DNA of 7,835 nucleotides, taken from JALTBU01 sp964410645. GTDB lineage: Bacteria > Campylobacterota > Campylobacteria > Campylobacterales > Nautiliaceae. A model generated the notes under the pieces. It did no database searches and was not told the DNA's origin. It saw only the letters and a program-made list of their open reading frames with translations. The translations under genes were made by a program, and so were the position numbers. Of this stretch, positions 5,370 to 7,835 are shown in pieces (the first letter of the stretch is position 1; the number at the start of each line of letters is the position of its first letter). The stretch lies in NCBI GenBank assembly GCA_964410645.1, contig CAYPHV010000049.1, positions 1-7,835 of the forward strand. The letters run 5' to 3'.

Positions 5370-5916
5370 ATTAACAATTATTTCAGCCGGGAATCAGGAA
5401 ATTTTTAATTTCGCCCTTCCAATTGGTATAGGATTAATAGAAAGTGCTATAAATTTGACAAAATTATGCCTTTTTTATAAACCTGAATTTTTAGTTTTTA
5501 TCGGCACCGCAGGAAGTTATGGAAAATTAAACCTTTTTGATATAATCGAAAGTAAATGCGCGAGCAATATAGAAAATTGTTTCCTGAAAAAAGAATGTTA
5601 TACACCTGTTGATAATATTATATCATTCGGGAATGTTTCACGTGAAACAATTATTAATTCAAGCAATTATATTACAACAAATGAAAATATCTCAAAGGCT
5701 TATTTAAAATTAAATATTGAAGCTGAAAATATGGAATTTTTTTCGGTTTTAAAAGTGGCAAAAGAATTTGATATTCCTGTTCTTGGAATTTTTATAATTA
5801 CAAATTATTGTAATAAATCAGCACATAATGAATATAAAAAAAATATAAAAAAAGCAAAAGAAAAATTAATAAAACATTTAATAAAAAAAAGAATTATAAA
5901 GGAAATTAATGGATAA
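5356..5916 (+). CDS. Nucleoside phosphorylase/nucleosidase family protein (PNP_UDP type)
   Basis: Probably cleaves or phosphorolyses the glycosidic bond of a purine nucleoside. Family features are FIGTAGSYG (48-56), the phosphate/ribose-site loop of the superfamily, and AENMEFFSVLKVAKEF (123-138), matching the ME motif that contacts ribose, followed by PVLGIFIITNYCNKSAH (141-157). At the base-binding position the protein has TN (Asn150) rather than the Asp of MTA/SAH nucleosidase, reminiscent of the Asn that selects 6-oxopurines in trimeric PNPs. At 186 residues it is shorter than most members (about 230-280), with a basic C-terminal helix. The ribosome site is poor, at most GGG 9 nt upstream, yet an in-frame stop (5350-5352) excludes a longer start. 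It overlaps rlmN by 8 nt, so translation is probably coupled. A perfect parS palindrome lies inside it. Substrate is not determined. Confidence 0.75.
   Translation: MKNEKLTIISAGNQEIFNFALPIGIGLIESAINLTKLCLFYKPEFLVFIGTAGSYGKLNLFDIIESKCASNIENCFLKKECYTPVDNIISFGNVSRETIINSSNYITTNENISKAYLKLNIEAENMEFFSVLKVAKEFDIPVLGIFIITNYCNKSAHNEYKKNIKKAKEKLIKHLIKKRIIKEING
5634..5649. promoter_or_regulatory. parS: parS site 2, perfect consensus, within a CDS
   Basis: TGTTTCACGTGAAACA is a perfect 16-bp palindrome identical to the consensus chromosomal parS. It falls in the coding sequence of the nucleosidase-like gene, where it encodes Val-Ser-Arg-Glu-Thr (residues 94-98). Its centre is 315 bp from the first site. 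Two near-identical 16-mers this close cannot reasonably be chance. ParB binding is inferred from the motif's conservation across bacteria; no parA or parB gene lies in the window. Confidence 0.88.
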
Positions 5917-6946
5917 AAAACTGTTTATGGATTATTTACCGCAAGATTTACTTGAAATGGGCATAGAGCCAAAATTTAGAATAAAACAGCTGTATCAATG
6001 GATATACAGAAAATACATAGATGATTTTGATAAAATGCAAAATATTCCAAAATTAATGCGCGAAAAATTATCCAATAATTTTACTATAAATCCTTTTGAA
6101 CTTATAAATCATGAAATTTCAACAGATGAAACAGAAAAATTTTTATTTAAATTAAAAGATAACAGAACAATCGAAACTGTTTTAATAAAAATGAAAGAAA
6201 ACAAATATACTGTTTGTGTTTCTACACAGGTTGGATGCAAAGTAGGATGTGCTTTTTGTTTAACAGCAAAAGGCGGATTTATCAGAAATCTTAGTGCCGG
6301 AGAAATTGTAGGGCAAGTTTGGTGGATGAAAAAATTTAAAAATTTTGATGAAAACAAAGCCATCAATGTAGTATATATGGGAATGGGCGAGCCGCTTGAT
6401 AATTATAATAATTCAATAAAAGCTATAAAAATTTTATCCCATCCTGACGGAATGAATATTTCGACAAGAAGACAAACTGTTTCAACTTCAGGAATTGCCC
6501 CGAAAATAAAAAAACTTGGAAGTGAAAATTTAGGGGTTAATTTGGCAATTTCTCTTCATGCTGTTGATGATGAAACAAGAGAAAAACTAATTCCGATGAA
6601 TAAAGCGTATAATATAAAAAGTGTAATAGATGCCGTTAAAGAATTTCCGATTGATAAAAGAAAAAAAGTAATGTTTGAATATTTGGTTATTAAAAATATA
6701 AATGATGATATCGGTGCCGCAAAAAAACTGGTAAAATTATTAAATGGAATACCAAGCAAAGTAAATTTGATTTATTTTAATCCCTATCCTGGAACAGATT
6801 TCAAAAGACCTGATGAAGAAACTATGAAAAGATTTCAAGATTATTTGATAAATAAAGGTGTTATGTGCACTATAAGAAAAAGTAAAGGAATGGATATTTC
6901 AGCTGCATGCGGGCAACTTAGAGAGAAAAAAATAAAGCCTAGCTAA
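5909..6946 (+). CDS. rlmN: Dual-specificity RNA methyltransferase RlmN (radical SAM)
   Basis: Radical SAM enzyme that methylates C2 of A2503 in 23S rRNA, near the peptidyl transferase centre, and A37 in some tRNAs. At 345 residues it is slightly shorter than E. coli RlmN. The N-terminal helical RNA-binding part (1-90) contains FRIKQLYQWIY. The iron-sulfur cluster motif CKVGCAFC gives Cys110, Cys114 and Cys117. The two mechanistic cysteines are both visible: Cys103 in VCVSTQVGC (equivalent to E. coli Cys118) and Cys334 in ACGQL (equivalent to Cys355, the methyl-carrying residue). GMGEPLDN (158-165), STSGIAP (192-198) and NLAISLHA (211-218) complete the core. All essential residues are intact. 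AAAGGA with a 5-nt spacer precedes ATG, inside the end of the upstream gene (8-nt overlap). It ends 5 nt from the convergent SurA-like gene. Confidence 0.97.
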   Translation: MDKKLFMDYLPQDLLEMGIEPKFRIKQLYQWIYRKYIDDFDKMQNIPKLMREKLSNNFTINPFELINHEISTDETEKFLFKLKDNRTIETVLIKMKENKYTVCVSTQVGCKVGCAFCLTAKGGFIRNLSAGEIVGQVWWMKKFKNFDENKAINVVYMGMGEPLDNYNNSIKAIKILSHPDGMNISTRRQTVSTSGIAPKIKKLGSENLGVNLAISLHAVDDETREKLIPMNKAYNIKSVIDAVKEFPIDKRKKVMFEYLVIKNINDDIGAAKKLVKLLNGIPSKVNLIYFNPYPGTDFKRPDEETMKRFQDYLINKGVMCTIRKSKGMDISAACGQLREKKIKPS

Positions 6947-6951
6947 AAAAT

Positions 6952-7767
6952 TTAATTATACACTTTGATATCAGCCCTATTTTTTAATTTATCAAAATAT
7001 TCTTTTAAAATCCGATTTCTTTTTTGTGCGGCCAATTGATTAATTATAACATTTTTTACTTTTTTAAAAGACAAATATTTTTCCCCTTCTTTATCGGAAA
7101 TATAATAAGTAACATATGATAACCCTTCGTTTATTATGGGTGTAAATTGTCCTATTTTCGTATTTTTAAACAAATACATTTTATTTAAAGACAAATTATC
7201 CGAATTATAAACCTGTGTCTGTACCAAAATACTTTTATCCGTATAATAAGGATTATTAAATAATTTTTTTAAAATCTTAGGATTATTTGAAGAATATTTA
7301 ATAAGTCGAACGGTGTTAAAAACAGCAAAATTATTTTTATTATTTTCATAATATTCTTTAATTTCATCCGGTGAAATTCTTAATTTTGCATTTATTATTT
7401 GCCCAAACAGTTTTTGTTTTAACAAATTATTTTTAATCTCTTTTTTTGCTTTTTCAAGTTCTCCTTTTTGTTCTAAAATATTTTTAAATTCAAAAAGAGA
7501 TAAATTATTTTGTTTGGCAATTTTTTCTAAAGCATTGTTTATATCAAAATCATCTACACTTATATTTCTTTTTTTAATTTCACTGTCTATTATTTTTTGA
7601 TCAATTAAAAAATTGAGTGCTTTATTTTTATCAGAATGAAGTTTTTTCATAACAATCTGAATATCATATGATGTAATTGGTTCATTATTCACACTTGCCA
7701 CTATTTTATCAACTATTTCTGCATTCAGGCTTATTACTAACAATCCGATTAATAAATATTTTTTCAT
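6952..7767 (-). CDS. SurA-like periplasmic chaperone
   Basis: Predicted periplasmic folding factor for outer membrane proteins, of the SurA N-domain family and similar in build to the SurA-like protein Cj1289 of C. jejuni. The 271-residue product has a signal peptide MKKYLLIGLLVISLNA with likely cleavage before Glu17. Then comes the characteristic SurA_N opening IVDKIVASVNNEPITSYDI (18-36) and a long helical chaperone region (about 37-130, including FLIDQKIIDSEIKKR). A parvulin-like region follows (about 131-235), and a C-terminal helix returns to the chaperone domain. The parvulin region is divergent: I cannot see the usual histidine-containing strands or the glycine-rich core, so isomerase activity is doubtful. 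AAGGA with a 5-nt spacer supports the start. It is transcribed alone towards rlmN from an upstream extended -10. Confidence 0.85.
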   Translation of the reverse strand: MKKYLLIGLLVISLNAEIVDKIVASVNNEPITSYDIQIVMKKLHSDKNKALNFLIDQKIIDSEIKKRNISVDDFDINNALEKIAKQNNLSLFEFKNILEQKGELEKAKKEIKNNLLKQKLFGQIINAKLRISPDEIKEYYENNKNNFAVFNTVRLIKYSSNNPKILKKLFNNPYYTDKSILVQTQVYNSDNLSLNKMYLFKNTKIGQFTPIINEGLSYVTYYISDKEGEKYLSFKKVKNVIINQLAAQKRNRILKEYFDKLKNRADIKVYN

Positions 7768-7814
7768 TTCATTCCTTATTAAAATACATAATTTCCATTC
7801 ATCAATTTATTAGA

Positions 7815-7823
7815 ATTGTATCA
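7815..7823 (-). promoter_or_regulatory. Probable extended -10 promoter for the SurA-like gene
   Basis: The minus strand reads TGATACAAT, a TGn extension followed by a five-of-six match to TATAAT, with T-rich DNA upstream to the window edge. A transcription start near 7808 would leave a leader of about 40 nt that carries AAGGA before the ATG. No -35 box can be judged because the window ends about 12 bp further upstream. Confidence 0.45.
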
Positions 7824-7835
7824 AAAACAAAAAAA

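Noticed and set aside
6109..6759. Minus-strand open frames opposite rlmN
   Set aside because: They run antisense to essential radical SAM motifs and have no coding signature.
6936..6960. Possible bidirectional terminator between rlmN and the SurA-like gene
   Set aside because: The GCCTAGC stretch and flanking A/T tracts do not form a stem of useful length; the 5-nt gap leaves no room for a proper hairpin.

Overview
The window is a compact, strongly AT-rich bacterial segment with nine protein-coding genes and almost no spacer DNA. The best match in style and content is Campylobacterota (Epsilonproteobacteria), perhaps a Nautiliales-like lineage. The reasons are the Lys/Asn/Ile-rich proteins, a ksgA-rnj pair with a Lys/Asn-rich N-terminal tail on RNase J as in Helicobacter, an HP0495-type DUF493 protein, a single-domain SurA-like chaperone, and promoters that show an extended -10 box (TGnTATAAT) with no obvious -35 box. 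The taxon is inferred from sequence style, not from a database match.

Layout. On the minus strand, reading leftward from about 4092, come ksgA (16S rRNA dimethyltransferase) and rnj (ribonuclease J), which overlap by 38 nt. They are followed by a separately promoted pair, a DUF493 protein and pyrC (dihydroorotase). Divergent from ksgA, on the plus strand from 4106, run hisF (histidine synthesis), a small exported protein of unknown function, a short nucleoside phosphorylase/nucleosidase-family protein, and rlmN (23S rRNA/tRNA adenine C2 methyltransferase). The last gene, on the minus strand, is a SurA-like periplasmic chaperone that converges on rlmN with a 5-nt gap. No tRNA, rRNA, CRISPR array, insertion sequence or clear hairpin terminator was seen.

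Functional theme. Three genes act on RNA: KsgA and RlmN methylate rRNA, and RNase J processes and degrades RNA. The rest are housekeeping metabolism (PyrC, HisF, a purine-salvage-type enzyme) and envelope biogenesis (SurA-like chaperone, exported unknown).

The main non-genic signal is a pair of parS-like centromere sites 315 bp apart (centre to centre). One is a perfect 16-bp palindrome TGTTTCACGTGAAACA inside the nucleosidase gene; the other, with one mismatch, lies in the gap just before that gene. They suggest that this locus is a ParB loading zone, and so possibly on the origin-proximal part of the chromosome. The second notable point is that ksgA has no ATG, GTG or TTG start that would include its conserved N-terminus. 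The Shine-Dalgarno sequence instead points to an ATA codon, unless the assembly carries a small indel.
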